DNA from: a bacterium
GTDB taxonomy: Bacteria > Bacillota > Clostridia > Oscillospirales > Ruminococcaceae
NCBI GenBank assembly: GCA_004561545.1
Contig: SFVK01000002.1
Span: 62,001-126,000, forward strand
Reading direction: 5' to 3'
Length of the DNA: 64,000 nucleotides
Below the pieces are notes generated by a model. It was not told the DNA's origin. It made no database searches and saw only the letters and a list, made by a program, of their open reading frames with translations. Position numbers and translations under genes: made by a program. Below, piece by piece: positions 42,385 through 50,663 of the stretch. Numbering within the stretch: the stretch's first letter is position 1; every line of letters begins with the position of its first letter.

Positions 42385-42484
42385 TTTGCGCGGAGCTTCC
42401 TTGAGAAGTCTTATGGTGTAAGAAACCGGAAAGGGAGAATGGCGCAAAGGCGGCCGCAGCCCTTGGCGACCGCCTTCTTTTTTT
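42385..42484 (+). ncRNA. Candidate small RNA, about 100 nt, unknown family
   Basis: Bounded by a promoter and a terminator (AAGGCGG 42447-42453 with CCGCCTT 42470-42476, then C and seven T). The body can fold into one long arm: TTTGCGC/GCGCAAA (42385-42391 with 42442-42448), TTCC/GGAA, and a top hairpin TCTTA-TGGTG-TAAGA. No start codon with a ribosome site inside. It did not match SRP, 6S, tmRNA or any riboswitch pattern I know. It could be a free RNA or a terminated leader linked to glmS. Confidence 0.55.
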
Positions 42485-42494
42485 CAAAAAGGGG

Positions 42495-42523
42495 TAGACG
42501 AATGGCTCAAAAAAGCATATACT
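42495..42523 (+). promoter_or_regulatory. Promoter of glmS
   Basis: TAGACG (42495-42500), 17 bases, TATACT (42518-42523), just after the small-RNA terminator. Confidence 0.65.
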
Positions 42524-42529
42524 TATAAA

Positions 42530-42657
42530 AATTCGGGAAGCATTCGCGGCAGTTCTGCCGCTGACCGCCGGGCGGTGCGCCGCCCGGGCCAGAGAAGATC
42601 CGGGCAGGGAAAACGCACCGTGACAGCGCGGCGCTGCCCACAGGGAGGGGAACGATT
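42530..42657 (+). other. GC-rich structured leader of glmS
   Basis: Contains two compact hairpins, GCGGCAG/CTGCCGC (42546-42561) and CCGGGCGG-TGCG-CCGCCCGG (42568-42587), then a GC-rich stretch up to GGGAGGGG before ATG. The conserved core of the glmS ribozyme was looked for and not found. Confidence 0.5.
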
Positions 42658-44499
42658 ATGTGTGGAATCGTAGGTTTTACCGGCAGCGCCCAGGCGGCGC
42701 CGATTTTGCTGGACGGTCTTTCCAGGCTGGAATACCGTGGATATGACTCCGCCGGCATGGCCGTACAGAACGCCGCAGGAAAAATTGAGGTGGTCAAAGC
42801 GAAAGGCCGCCTGCGGGTTCTGAGCGAGATGACCGATGGCGGCAATGCCGTCAAGGGCTGCTGCGGCATTGGCCATACCCGCTGGGCCACCCATGGGGAG
42901 CCCAGTGTCGTCAACGCCCATCCGCATTACAGCCGTGACCAGAAAATTGCGGTGGTCCATAACGGCATCATTGAAAATTATCAGGAACTCAAGGACCGGC
43001 TGGCATCCCGGGGCTTTGCCTTTGCCTCCCAGACCGACACGGAGGTGGTGGCCCAGCTGCTGGACTACTATTATACCGGCGTCTCGGCGGGGGATTGCCT
43101 GGACGCCATCACCCGCATGATGCTCCATGTGCGCGGCTCCTATGCGCTGGGGGTTCTTTTTGCCGACCAGCCCGGCGTGGTTTATGCCGTGCGCAAGGAC
43201 AGCCCGCTCATTGTGGGCAAGGCGGACAACGGCAACCTCATCGCTTCCGATGTTCCCGCGCTGCTCAAATATACCCGCACGGTTTATTACATTGACAACA
43301 TGGAGATCGCCCGCCTGACCGGCGATTCCATCGAGTTCTTCAATGTGGATAAGGAGCCTGTCACCAAAGAGTCCACCACCATTGAGTGGGATGCCGAGGC
43401 AGCCGAAAAGGGCGGCTATGAGCATTTCATGATGAAGGAAATCCATGAGCAGCCCACCGCTGTGCGGGATACCATCAGCCCCCGGATCAAGGAGGGACGC
43501 ATTGACCTGAGCGAGCTCTCGCTGGATGAGCAGGCCATCCGTTCGGTCCGCCGGCTTTATATCATCGGCTGCGGTTCCGCCTACCATGTGGGCGTCGCGG
43601 CACGCTATGTCTTTGAGCGCCTGGCCCGTCTGCCGGTCGAGGTGGATGTGGCCAGCGAATTCCGCTACCGTGACCCCGTATTGGAGCCGGATTCCCTTGC
43701 CGTCATCATCAGCCAGAGTGGCGAGACCGCCGACAGCCTGGCGGCCCTTCGGGAATGCAGGGAGCGCGGCGTGCGCACCATCGGCATTGTCAACGTGGTG
43801 GGGTCCTCCATCGCCCGGGAGGCGGATGCCACGCTCTACACCTGGGCAGGTCCCGAGATTGCCGTCGCCACCACCAAGGCGTACAGCACCCAATTGGCGG
43901 CCTGCTACCTGCTGGCGGTGGAGTTTGCCCGGGTGCGCGGTCAGATTGATGAGGAACGGTATGCCGCCCTGGTTGCGGAACTGCAGGCTCTGCCGGATAA
44001 AATCGGAAAAACGCTGGAGGATAAAGAGCGCATTCAGTGGTTCGCCTCCAAATACTCCTCCGCCAAGGACGCCTTCTTCATCGGCCGCGGGCTGGATTAC
44101 GCCGTGGCGCTGGAGGGCAGCCTCAAGTTCAAGGAAATCAGCTATATTCACTCTGAGGCTTTTGCCGCAGGCGAGATGAAGCACGGCCCGATTTCGCTGG
44201 TGGAGAAAAATATGCTGGTGGTGGGCGTGCTGACCCAGCCGGATTTGTATGAAAAGATGGTCTCCAACCTGGTGGAGGCCAAGAGCCGCGGCGCCTTTAT
44301 CATGGGCCTGACCACCTACGGCAACTACAACGTGGAGGATACCGCCAATTTTACCGTCTATGTGCCCAAGACCGATCCTCTTTTTGCCACCAGCCTTTCG
44401 GTGATTCCGCTTCAGCTGCTGGCCTACTATGTGAGCTGTGCCAAAGGCCTGGACGTGGATAAACCTCGAAATCTGGCCAAAAGCGTGACGGTGGAATAA
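42658..44499 (+). CDS. glmS: Glutamine-fructose-6-phosphate aminotransferase
   Basis: Makes glucosamine-6-phosphate, the first step towards UDP-GlcNAc and the cell wall. 613 residues. The N-terminal glutaminase starts with the catalytic Cys2 in MCGIVGFTG and has HTRWATHGEP (about 74) and HNGIIENYQ (about 99). Two SIS domains follow (GCGSAYHVG, about 304; SQSGETADSL, about 350; GRGLDYAVALEGSLKFKE, about 478), ending in the conserved LAKSVTVE. GGGAGGGG precedes ATG. Closed by a short hairpin. Confidence 0.98.
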   Translation: MCGIVGFTGSAQAAPILLDGLSRLEYRGYDSAGMAVQNAAGKIEVVKAKGRLRVLSEMTDGGNAVKGCCGIGHTRWATHGEPSVVNAHPHYSRDQKIAVVHNGIIENYQELKDRLASRGFAFASQTDTEVVAQLLDYYYTGVSAGDCLDAITRMMLHVRGSYALGVLFADQPGVVYAVRKDSPLIVGKADNGNLIASDVPALLKYTRTVYYIDNMEIARLTGDSIEFFNVDKEPVTKESTTIEWDAEAAEKGGYEHFMMKEIHEQPTAVRDTISPRIKEGRIDLSELSLDEQAIRSVRRLYIIGCGSAYHVGVAARYVFERLARLPVEVDVASEFRYRDPVLEPDSLAVIISQSGETADSLAALRECRERGVRTIGIVNVVGSSIAREADATLYTWAGPEIAVATTKAYSTQLAACYLLAVEFARVRGQIDEERYAALVAELQALPDKIGKTLEDKERIQWFASKYSSAKDAFFIGRGLDYAVALEGSLKFKEISYIHSEAFAAGEMKHGPISLVEKNMLVVGVLTQPDLYEKMVSNLVEAKSRGAFIMGLTTYGNYNVEDTANFTVYVPKTDPLFATSLSVIPLQLLAYYVSCAKGLDVDKPRNLAKSVTVE

Positions 44500-44516
44500 C
44501 CCGGCGGGCGGGTTTT
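44498..44516 (+). terminator. Short terminator of glmS
   Basis: AACCCG pairs with CGGGTT around GCGGG, beginning inside the stop codon, followed by TT. Confidence 0.65.
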
Positions 44517-44560
44517 GTACAGCCATTCTAAAAATCACTGGCGTATTTTGGTTATATTTT

Positions 44561-44613
44561 GCTCCGTTTGCCCTGCATGGAAAGGGACAAACGGAGCGAA
44601 TTTGTGTTATAAT
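44561..44613 (+). promoter_or_regulatory. Hairpin and promoter before the PglF/PglC-like pair
   Basis: GCTCCGTTTG (44561) pairs with CAAACGGAGC (ending 44597); the right arm includes GGGACA (44584-44589), a -35 candidate 18 bases before TATAAT (44608-44613). The palindrome could be an operator or the end of the glmS transcript. Confidence 0.6.
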
Positions 44614-44696
44614 AAATAAAATGGCTCCCTGCCGCGGCTTTTTTCGGCGCGGATGCATTGTGGGAACGGAACAGGGAAGAGACAGGAAGAACGCGA

Positions 44697-46721
44697 ATGA
44701 AACAGGAAAAACGACAAATCATCAAGGGCCTGCCCCGGCGTATTCTGCTGATGCTGCTGGACTGTGGCCTGATTGTGCTGTGCTATTATCTGGCAATTTT
44801 GCTGCGCTTTGACGGCACGGATTCCGAAATCCCGGTACAGGCCCTGCGCGCAGAGGTCATCCGCGCCATGTCGCCCATGCTGCCCTATGTGCTCATCATC
44901 TATATGGTGGTGTTCTGGTTCGGCGGTCTGTATGAAATTATGTGGGAGTATGCCGGTATGCGGGACCTTGCCCGCCTGACCTGCCTTTCGGGTCTGGCCA
45001 CTGGCTTTATCCTGCTGTTTGATCTGCTGTTCCGCTCCCGCCCGATCAGCGGCGCGGTGCTGATCATCGGCGCGGTGTTCAACACGGCGGCCATTGCCGG
45101 GGTGCGGTTCTTGTGGCGGTTTCTGCGCACCCTTACCCGAATGCGAGCAAAGCCCGCAGGAACGCATAAAAATAACACCGCAGCCCGCAACGCGGCCCCG
45201 CTGCTCATTGTGGGCGCGGGCAATGCGGGGGCCTGGGCCGTCAACCTCTGCAAAAGCAAAAACGCAACCTTCGGCAACCCGGTGGTCATCGTGGACGATG
45301 ACCTGACCAAGAAGGGCCTTCGGGTTCAGGGCGTTCCGGTGCGCGGAACCATCTCGGACATCCCTGAGCTGGTCCGAAAATATCACATTGTGGAAATCAT
45401 CATCGCCATTACCACCCTCAAGGGGGAGCGTCTGCAGGAGGTAATCAACCTCTGCAATTCCACCCATTGCCGCGTTCGGATGCTCTCCGATCCCCAGGCG
45501 GTGGATGCCAGCGGCAAGCCCATGGTGGCCGGCCTGCGTGAGCTCAACACCTCGGACTTCCTTTCCCGGGACGAGGTCCAGCTCAACAATGTCCAGATTT
45601 CCGAGTATCTCCACGATAAGATTGTTCTCGTCACCGGCGGCGGCGGGTCCATCGGCAGCGAGCTCTGCCGCCAGATCATGCGCTACCGGCCCCGGCAGCT
45701 TCTCATCTTTGACATTTATGAGAACTGTGCCTATGAGCTGGAGATGGAGCTGCGCAACAAGTACGGCTCCGATGCGCCCATTGTGACGCTGATCGGGTCC
45801 ATCCGGGACATCAAGCGCCTGGATGAGGTGTTTGAAACCTATCACCCTTCTGTGGTGTTCCACGCCGCCGCCCACAAGCATGTGCCCCTGATGGAGGTCA
45901 GTCCGGCCGAGGCCGTCAAGAACAATGTGTTTGGCACCAAAAACCTGCTGACCAGCGCCGCCAACCATGGGGTGGAGCGCTTTGTCCAGCTCTCCACCGA
46001 TAAGGCGGTCAACCCCACCAATGTTATGGGATGCACCAAGCGCATCTGCGAAATGCTGATCCAGACCTTTGCCCAGCACACCACCATGAAGTGCATGGCG
46101 GTGCGGTTCGGCAACGTTCTGGGCAGCCACGGCAGTGTGATTCCGCTGTTTGAGGAGCAGATTAAGAACGGCGGCCCTGTCACCATCACCCACCCGGATA
46201 TTGTCCGCTATTTTATGACCATCCCCGAGGCGGCCCAGCTGGTTCTGCAGGCCGGCGGTCTGGCCCAGAGCGGCAGCATCTATGTGCTGGATATGGGTGA
46301 GCCGGTCAAAATTATGGATCTGGCTACCCGGCTGATCCGCTTTTACGGCTATGAGCCCAACGTGAACATGGAAATCAAAATCACCGGCCTGCGCCCCGGC
46401 GAGAAGCTTTACGAGGAGCTGATGCTGGATTCCGAGCAGGACAAGATGAGCAAAACAGCTCACAACAAGATCTTTATCGCTCCCCCCATGGAGATCGATC
46501 TGGCGGCGTTTTATGATGAGCTGCAAAATCTGCATCATTACGCCGAACATAACGATGACGGCGTGGTGGAAAGCCTGCAGCGCATTGTCAGGAGCTATCA
46601 CCCCAACCGTGTTCTTCACGAGGATCACACCGTGAGCGCGGCCCGCGGCAATACCGAGATTTATGAGAAGGCGGATCTGGAAAAAGCCATGGCCGCCCAG
46701 AGCGCAACGGGCGGACAGTAA
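44697..46721 (+). CDS. PglF/CapD-like UDP-sugar 4,6-dehydratase (membrane-bound)
   Basis: 674 residues from ATG 44697 after AGGAAG. Four membrane segments in the first 140 residues, a small Rossmann-like domain (LLIVGAGNAGAWAV, about 170), then the SDR catalytic domain with VTGGGGSIGSE (about 312) and the active site STDKAVNPTNVMGCTKR (about 430). A Met replaces the usual SDR Tyr, as in PglF. It converts UDP-GlcNAc to the 4-keto-6-deoxy sugar used for bacillosamine-type or related sugars. The next gene transfers a sugar phosphate to a lipid carrier. The matching aminotransferase and acetyltransferase are not in the window. Confidence 0.93.
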   Translation: MKQEKRQIIKGLPRRILLMLLDCGLIVLCYYLAILLRFDGTDSEIPVQALRAEVIRAMSPMLPYVLIIYMVVFWFGGLYEIMWEYAGMRDLARLTCLSGLATGFILLFDLLFRSRPISGAVLIIGAVFNTAAIAGVRFLWRFLRTLTRMRAKPAGTHKNNTAARNAAPLLIVGAGNAGAWAVNLCKSKNATFGNPVVIVDDDLTKKGLRVQGVPVRGTISDIPELVRKYHIVEIIIAITTLKGERLQEVINLCNSTHCRVRMLSDPQAVDASGKPMVAGLRELNTSDFLSRDEVQLNNVQISEYLHDKIVLVTGGGGSIGSELCRQIMRYRPRQLLIFDIYENCAYELEMELRNKYGSDAPIVTLIGSIRDIKRLDEVFETYHPSVVFHAAAHKHVPLMEVSPAEAVKNNVFGTKNLLTSAANHGVERFVQLSTDKAVNPTNVMGCTKRICEMLIQTFAQHTTMKCMAVRFGNVLGSHGSVIPLFEEQIKNGGPVTITHPDIVRYFMTIPEAAQLVLQAGGLAQSGSIYVLDMGEPVKIMDLATRLIRFYGYEPNVNMEIKITGLRPGEKLYEELMLDSEQDKMSKTAHNKIFIAPPMEIDLAAFYDELQNLHHYAEHNDDGVVESLQRIVRSYHPNRVLHEDHTVSAARGNTEIYEKADLEKAMAAQSATGGQ

Positions 46722-46745
46722 ACGAAAAAAGTGAGGCGATTATCC

Positions 46746-47390
46746 ATGTACCAATCCTGTTTCAAGCGGCTGCTGGACCTGATCCTTTCGCTGGCGGCCT
46801 GTGTGATTCTGGCCATTCCCATGGGCATCATTGCGATCTGGATCAAAATGGATTCCCCGGGCCCTGTGTTTTTCAGGCAGCGCCGCGTTGGGGCGCACAA
46901 AAAGCACTTTAATATCCTCAAATTCCGCACCATGCGGGGGGACACGCCCCACGATGTGCCCACCCATTTACTTAAAAATGCCGACAGCTACATCACAAAG
47001 AGCGGCGCGTTTCTGCGCCGCACCAGCCTGGACGAGCTGCCCCAGATCTACAACATTGTGGCGGGCCAGATGTCCATCATCGGACCCCGTCCGGCGCTGT
47101 ACAATCAGTATGACCTGATTGAGGCCCGTGACCGGGTCCATGCCAACGACATCCGCCCGGGCCTGACCGGCCTGGCCCAGGTCAATGGCCGTGATGAACT
47201 GCCCATTGATGTCAAGGCCCGTTATGACGGGGAGTACGCCGCCCATGTGACCTTCCTCAACGATGTCAAAATCTTCTTCCGCAGCATCGGTTACGTCTTT
47301 GCCCGCCGCGGCGTGGTGGAGGGCGGTACCGGCGCCATGGAAGAAAAAAAGTCGCCGCAGGGGGATTCTCACACCGAAAATCAGGGGTGA
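46746..47390 (+). CDS. Initiating phosphoglycosyl transferase (PglC/WbaP core type)
   Basis: 214 residues from ATG 46746. One N-terminal re-entrant membrane helix (about 6-30), then a Bac_transf domain: VFFRQRRVG, ILKFRTMRGD, the catalytic Asp-Glu pair in LDELPQIYNI (about 97), MSIIGPRPAL and RPGLTGLAQVNGR. It moves a sugar-1-phosphate from its UDP form onto undecaprenyl phosphate, starting a surface polysaccharide or glycoprotein glycan. It sits 24 bases after the dehydratase that probably makes its substrate. No later glycosyltransferases follow, so the rest of the path is elsewhere. Confidence 0.93.
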   Translation: MYQSCFKRLLDLILSLAACVILAIPMGIIAIWIKMDSPGPVFFRQRRVGAHKKHFNILKFRTMRGDTPHDVPTHLLKNADSYITKSGAFLRRTSLDELPQIYNIVAGQMSIIGPRPALYNQYDLIEARDRVHANDIRPGLTGLAQVNGRDELPIDVKARYDGEYAAHVTFLNDVKIFFRSIGYVFARRGVVEGGTGAMEEKKSPQGDSHTENQG

Positions 47391-47498
47391 TTGGACGTTC
47401 CCGGCAAAATGACGGAAAAAATCTCCCCTCCAAACGCACCATTTTTGCTCTGAAAACAAAAATAACCAATAAAATCTTGGGAAATTCGTTGAAATATG

Positions 47499-47527
47499 TT
47501 GCAAAAGTCAAGTTGATTGTGTAAAAT
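47499..47527 (+). promoter_or_regulatory. Promoter of the CdaR-type regulator
   Basis: TTGCAA (47499-47504), 17 bases, TAAAAT (47522-47527). The leader of about 95 bases has CTGAC (47575) that can pair with either of two GTCAG copies (47587, 47598); the first is followed by CTTTTT. Confidence 0.7.
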
Positions 47528-47629
47528 ATACATTAGAACTCAGCGGATTTGGTTCAAAATCACAGCAGAAGATTCTGACAGGGGCCGTCAGCTTTTTGTC
47601 AGTCTGCATAAGGTAAGGAGAGCATGATT

Positions 47630-48715
47630 ATGGCGAACAGGGTATTCCAAAATGTGGTCTACCAGATGAAGGACGCAATCGACCGCGTGGTGGGCGTGGT
47701 GGATGAAACGGGTGCCGTCATCGCATGCTCGGAACTGGGGCAGATTGGCGAGATGCGGGACGGTTTTGCCGTCGCCCGCCTGACGGCCGGGGATGCCTTT
47801 GAGAAGGACGGTTGCTCCTACCATCAGTTCTCCAACGCCAAGCACAATGATTACGCCGTCTTTGTGGAGGGCACCGACCCTACCGCAGGGCAGTTTGCTG
47901 CGGTGCTGTCCATCAGCCTGCAAAGCATCAAGCAGTACCATGATGAAAAATTCGACAAGACCAATTTCATCAAGAACGTGGTGCTGGATAACATTCTTCC
48001 CGGCGATATCTACGCCAAGGCCCGGGAACTGCACTTTGTTTCCGACGTGCAGCGGGTGGTGCTGCTGATCCGGGTTACCTCCGGCAATGATATTTCCGCC
48101 TACGATGTGGTGAGCAGCCTTTTCCCGGACAAACAGAAGGACTTTGTTTTTAACATCAGCGAGACCGATACCGTTCTCGTCAAGGAAATCAAGCCCGACA
48201 ATAATACCCGCGATATGGAAAAGCTTGCCGCCTCCATTGTGGACACGCTTCAGGGGGAGCATTACATCAAGGCTGTGGTTGGCATCGGTACCCCCATCAA
48301 CAACATCAAGGACCTGGCGTCTTCCTTCAAGGAAGCGCAGATTGCCATGGAAGTGGGCAAGGTTTTTGACACCGAGAAACAGGTCATCAGCTATGACCAC
48401 CTGGGCATTGCCCGCCTGATCTACCAGCTCCCCACCACCCTCTGCGAGGCGTTCCTGCGGGAGGTTTTCAAGCAGGACAGCATTGATTCGCTGGATTCCG
48501 AGACGCTGTTCACCATTCAGCGCTTCTTTGAGAACAACCTCAATGTTTCCGAGACCAGCCGCGGCCTCTTCGTTCACCGCAACACGCTGGTCTACCGCCT
48601 GGAAAAGATCAAAAAGCTCACCGGTCTGGACCTGCGCAAGTTCGATGACGCCATCGTCTTTAAGGTGGCATTGATGGTCAAGAAATATCTGGCCTCCGAC
48701 CCTGCCAAGTATTGA
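47630..48715 (+). CDS. CdaR/PucR-type transcriptional regulator
   Basis: 361 residues from ATG 47630, nine bases after AAGGAG; ATG 47624 is only three bases away from the site. An N-terminal sugar-diacid-recognition-like sensor (about 1-130, starting FQNVVYQMKDAIDR), a middle GGDEF-like degenerate domain, and a C-terminal PucR helix-turn-helix: FFENNLNVSETSRGLFVHRNT and LVYRLEKIKKLTGLDL (about 300-335). Ligands in the family include sugar acids and purines; none can be named here. Monocistronic, with promoter and terminator, so it likely acts elsewhere. Confidence 0.92.
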   Translation: MANRVFQNVVYQMKDAIDRVVGVVDETGAVIACSELGQIGEMRDGFAVARLTAGDAFEKDGCSYHQFSNAKHNDYAVFVEGTDPTAGQFAAVLSISLQSIKQYHDEKFDKTNFIKNVVLDNILPGDIYAKARELHFVSDVQRVVLLIRVTSGNDISAYDVVSSLFPDKQKDFVFNISETDTVLVKEIKPDNNTRDMEKLAASIVDTLQGEHYIKAVVGIGTPINNIKDLASSFKEAQIAMEVGKVFDTEKQVISYDHLGIARLIYQLPTTLCEAFLREVFKQDSIDSLDSETLFTIQRFFENNLNVSETSRGLFVHRNTLVYRLEKIKKLTGLDLRKFDDAIVFKVALMVKKYLASDPAKY

Positions 48716-48728
48716 TTTTATTCTCTGC

Positions 48729-48764
48729 GCACCCGCAGCCCTGTCAGGCGGCGGGTGCTTTTTT
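48729..48764 (+). terminator. Terminator of the CdaR-type gene
   Basis: GCACCCGC pairs with GCGGGTGC around 14 bases, then six T. Confidence 0.92.
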
Positions 48765-48863
48765 GTGCGCCTAAAAATTTACAAAGTTTCCACATTCCTC
48801 CGATCCCAATCAAATAAAACGATACCAAGCGGATTTTTCACCTTCCATCCCCGCCCGGAAACC

Positions 48864-48892
48864 TTGACTCCCGACCGTTTCCATGGTAAATT
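48864..48892 (+). promoter_or_regulatory. Promoter of the ftsEX operon
   Basis: TTGACT (48864-48869), 17 bases, TAAATT (48887-48892), 77 bases before the ftsE start. Confidence 0.7.
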
Positions 48893-48968
48893 AATATGTG
48901 TATGTTCTGCCCGGGGGACTTTGCGCCCCCGGGACAGGGGAAGTGTTTCAGCTGAGGAGCAAAAATCC

Positions 48969-49724
48969 ATGATTGATTTTGAACACGTTACAAAGGTTTA
49001 CGAGACCCAGAACGACGAAAACGTTGCGCTGGAAGATATCAATATTCACATTGACGAAGGGGAGTTTGTCTTTATCCTGGGCCATTCCGGCGCGGGAAAA
49101 TCCACCTTCCTCAAACTGATTCAGATGGAGGAACAGCCCACGGAGGGGCGCATCCTGCTCAATGACCAGGATCTGACCCGGATCAAGCGCCGCAAGGTGC
49201 CCTATCTGCGCCGCCAGATGGGGGTGGTGTTTCAGGATTTCCGCCTGATCCCCACCATGACGGTCTATGAGAATGTGGCCTTTGCCATGCGGGTGACCAA
49301 CATCAATAACAAGACCATCAAAAACCGTGTGCCCTACGCCCTGAGTCTGGTGGGGCTGGAGGATAAAATGGACCGTCTGCCGGAGGAACTGTCCGGCGGT
49401 GAGCAGCAGCGTGTGGCGGTGGCCCGCGCCCTGGCCCATGGTCCCAAGCTGATCATTGCAGACGAGCCCACCGGCAACATTGACCCCGAACTGAGCATGG
49501 ACATCATGCAGCTGTTTGAGGCGATCAACAAGGTGCATATCACTGTTGTGGTGGTAACCCATGAGCATGAGCTGGTTCATCAGCTTGCCGCCAAGAATAA
49601 CAACCGGGTCATCACGCTGGAACATGGCCGTGTGGCATCGGACACCGCCCATCCCGAGGTGGCGCAGGAATATGAAGCATGGCTGGCCGACCAGCAGGAC
49701 GATTACGCATACGCGGAAGAATAA
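48969..49724 (+). CDS. ftsE: Cell-division ATPase FtsE
   Basis: 251 residues from ATG 48969. [12 protein letters not shown] start, Walker [13 protein letters not shown] (about 41), signature [16 protein letters not shown] (about 141), Walker [13 protein letters not shown] (about 164) and switch His in VVTHEHEL. It works with FtsX to switch on the peptidoglycan hydrolase encoded two genes later, at the septum or side wall. The usual length is about 230; the extra C-terminal acidic tail ([15 protein letters not shown]) is common in clostridia. Confidence 0.96.
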   Translation: MIDFEHVTKVYETQNDENVALEDINIHIDEGEFVFILGHSGAGKSTFLKLIQMEEQPTEGRILLNDQDLTRIKRRKVPYLRRQMGVVFQDFRLIPTMTVYENVAFAMRVTNINNKTIKNRVPYALSLVGLEDKMDRLPEELSGGEQQRVAVARALAHGPKLIIADEPTGNIDPELSMDIMQLFEAINKVHITVVVVTHEHELVHQLAAKNNNRVITLEHGRVASDTAHPEVAQEYEAWLADQQDDYAYAEE

Positions 49725-49736
49725 GGGGAAGGGAAT

Positions 49737-50642
49737 ATGCGCTTTTCAAGTTTTACCTATCTGGTTGGTCAGGGCCTTCACAATCTCAAGGCCAACAAAA
49801 TGATGACCTTTGCCTCCATGGGTGTGTTGACCGTCTGCATGATTCTGGTGGGCGCGGCTTTCCTGTTTGGCGCCAATATCAGCGCCATGGTGGATTATGT
49901 GGGGGAACAGAACCAGACGGTGGCGTTCCTGGACAAGGGCCTGACCGAGGAACAGCTCTCGGAAGCGGACGCTGCCATCCGCAGCATTCCCCATGTGGCT
50001 GCGGTGGAGTACATTTCGGAGGAGGAAATGCTCCTTCAATACAGTGAACGTCTTTCTGGCTACACCAATCTCCAGGAACTGTTCCAGAACGATAACCCTC
50101 TGCACGCCAACTATGTGGTTCAGGCAGATGACGCCGCCAACATCGGTCCGGTGGCCCAGGCGCTGGAGCAGGTCCCCGGTGTGATGCGCGTCAATGCGGT
50201 GACCGATGTCTCTGAGCTGTTCGTTTCCATCCGCAACGCGGTCAACTATGTCTGCTACGGCCTTGTGGTTGTTCTGGCGTTGGTCAGCGTGGTGGTGATC
50301 AGCAACACCATCAAGATTACAGTTTTCAACCGCCGCAAGGAGATTGGAATTATGAAGCTGGTGGGCGCCACCAACGGCTTTATCCGCTTTCCCTTCTTTG
50401 TGGAAGGCGTGACCTCCGGCCTGATCGCGGCTGCCCTTGCTTCGGGGATTGTCTGCGGCGCTTACTATGCTCTTTGCCGTTGGTACGCGGAAAACCCCTC
50501 CAACCTGTCGCTGCTGCTGGGTGGGGCACTGCTTCCTCTGCAGAACCTGTGGTACTATATTGTCATCGGGTTTGCGGCGTTCGGCTTCGTTTTGTGCGGC
50601 ATTGGCACTGCGGCCAGTATCCGCAAGCATCTCAAGGTCTGA
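49737..50642 (+). CDS. ftsX: Cell-division membrane protein FtsX
   Basis: 301 residues. One membrane segment near the N-terminus (about 22-45), an outer loop of about 120 residues that touches the hydrolase, then three membrane segments. The FtsX signature FNRRKEIGIMKLVGATNGFIRFPFF is near residue 200. Twelve bases after ftsE and 21 before the PcsB-like gene. Confidence 0.96.
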   Translation: MRFSSFTYLVGQGLHNLKANKMMTFASMGVLTVCMILVGAAFLFGANISAMVDYVGEQNQTVAFLDKGLTEEQLSEADAAIRSIPHVAAVEYISEEEMLLQYSERLSGYTNLQELFQNDNPLHANYVVQADDAANIGPVAQALEQVPGVMRVNAVTDVSELFVSIRNAVNYVCYGLVVVLALVSVVVISNTIKITVFNRRKEIGIMKLVGATNGFIRFPFFVEGVTSGLIAAALASGIVCGAYYALCRWYAENPSNLSLLLGGALLPLQNLWYYIVIGFAAFGFVLCGIGTAASIRKHLKV

Positions 50643-50663
50643 ACGGGGGGAAGGAAAGACAAA

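Noticed and set aside
42258..42657. glmS ribozyme in the leader of glmS
   Set aside because: None of the conserved core segments were found; reported as absence in findings.
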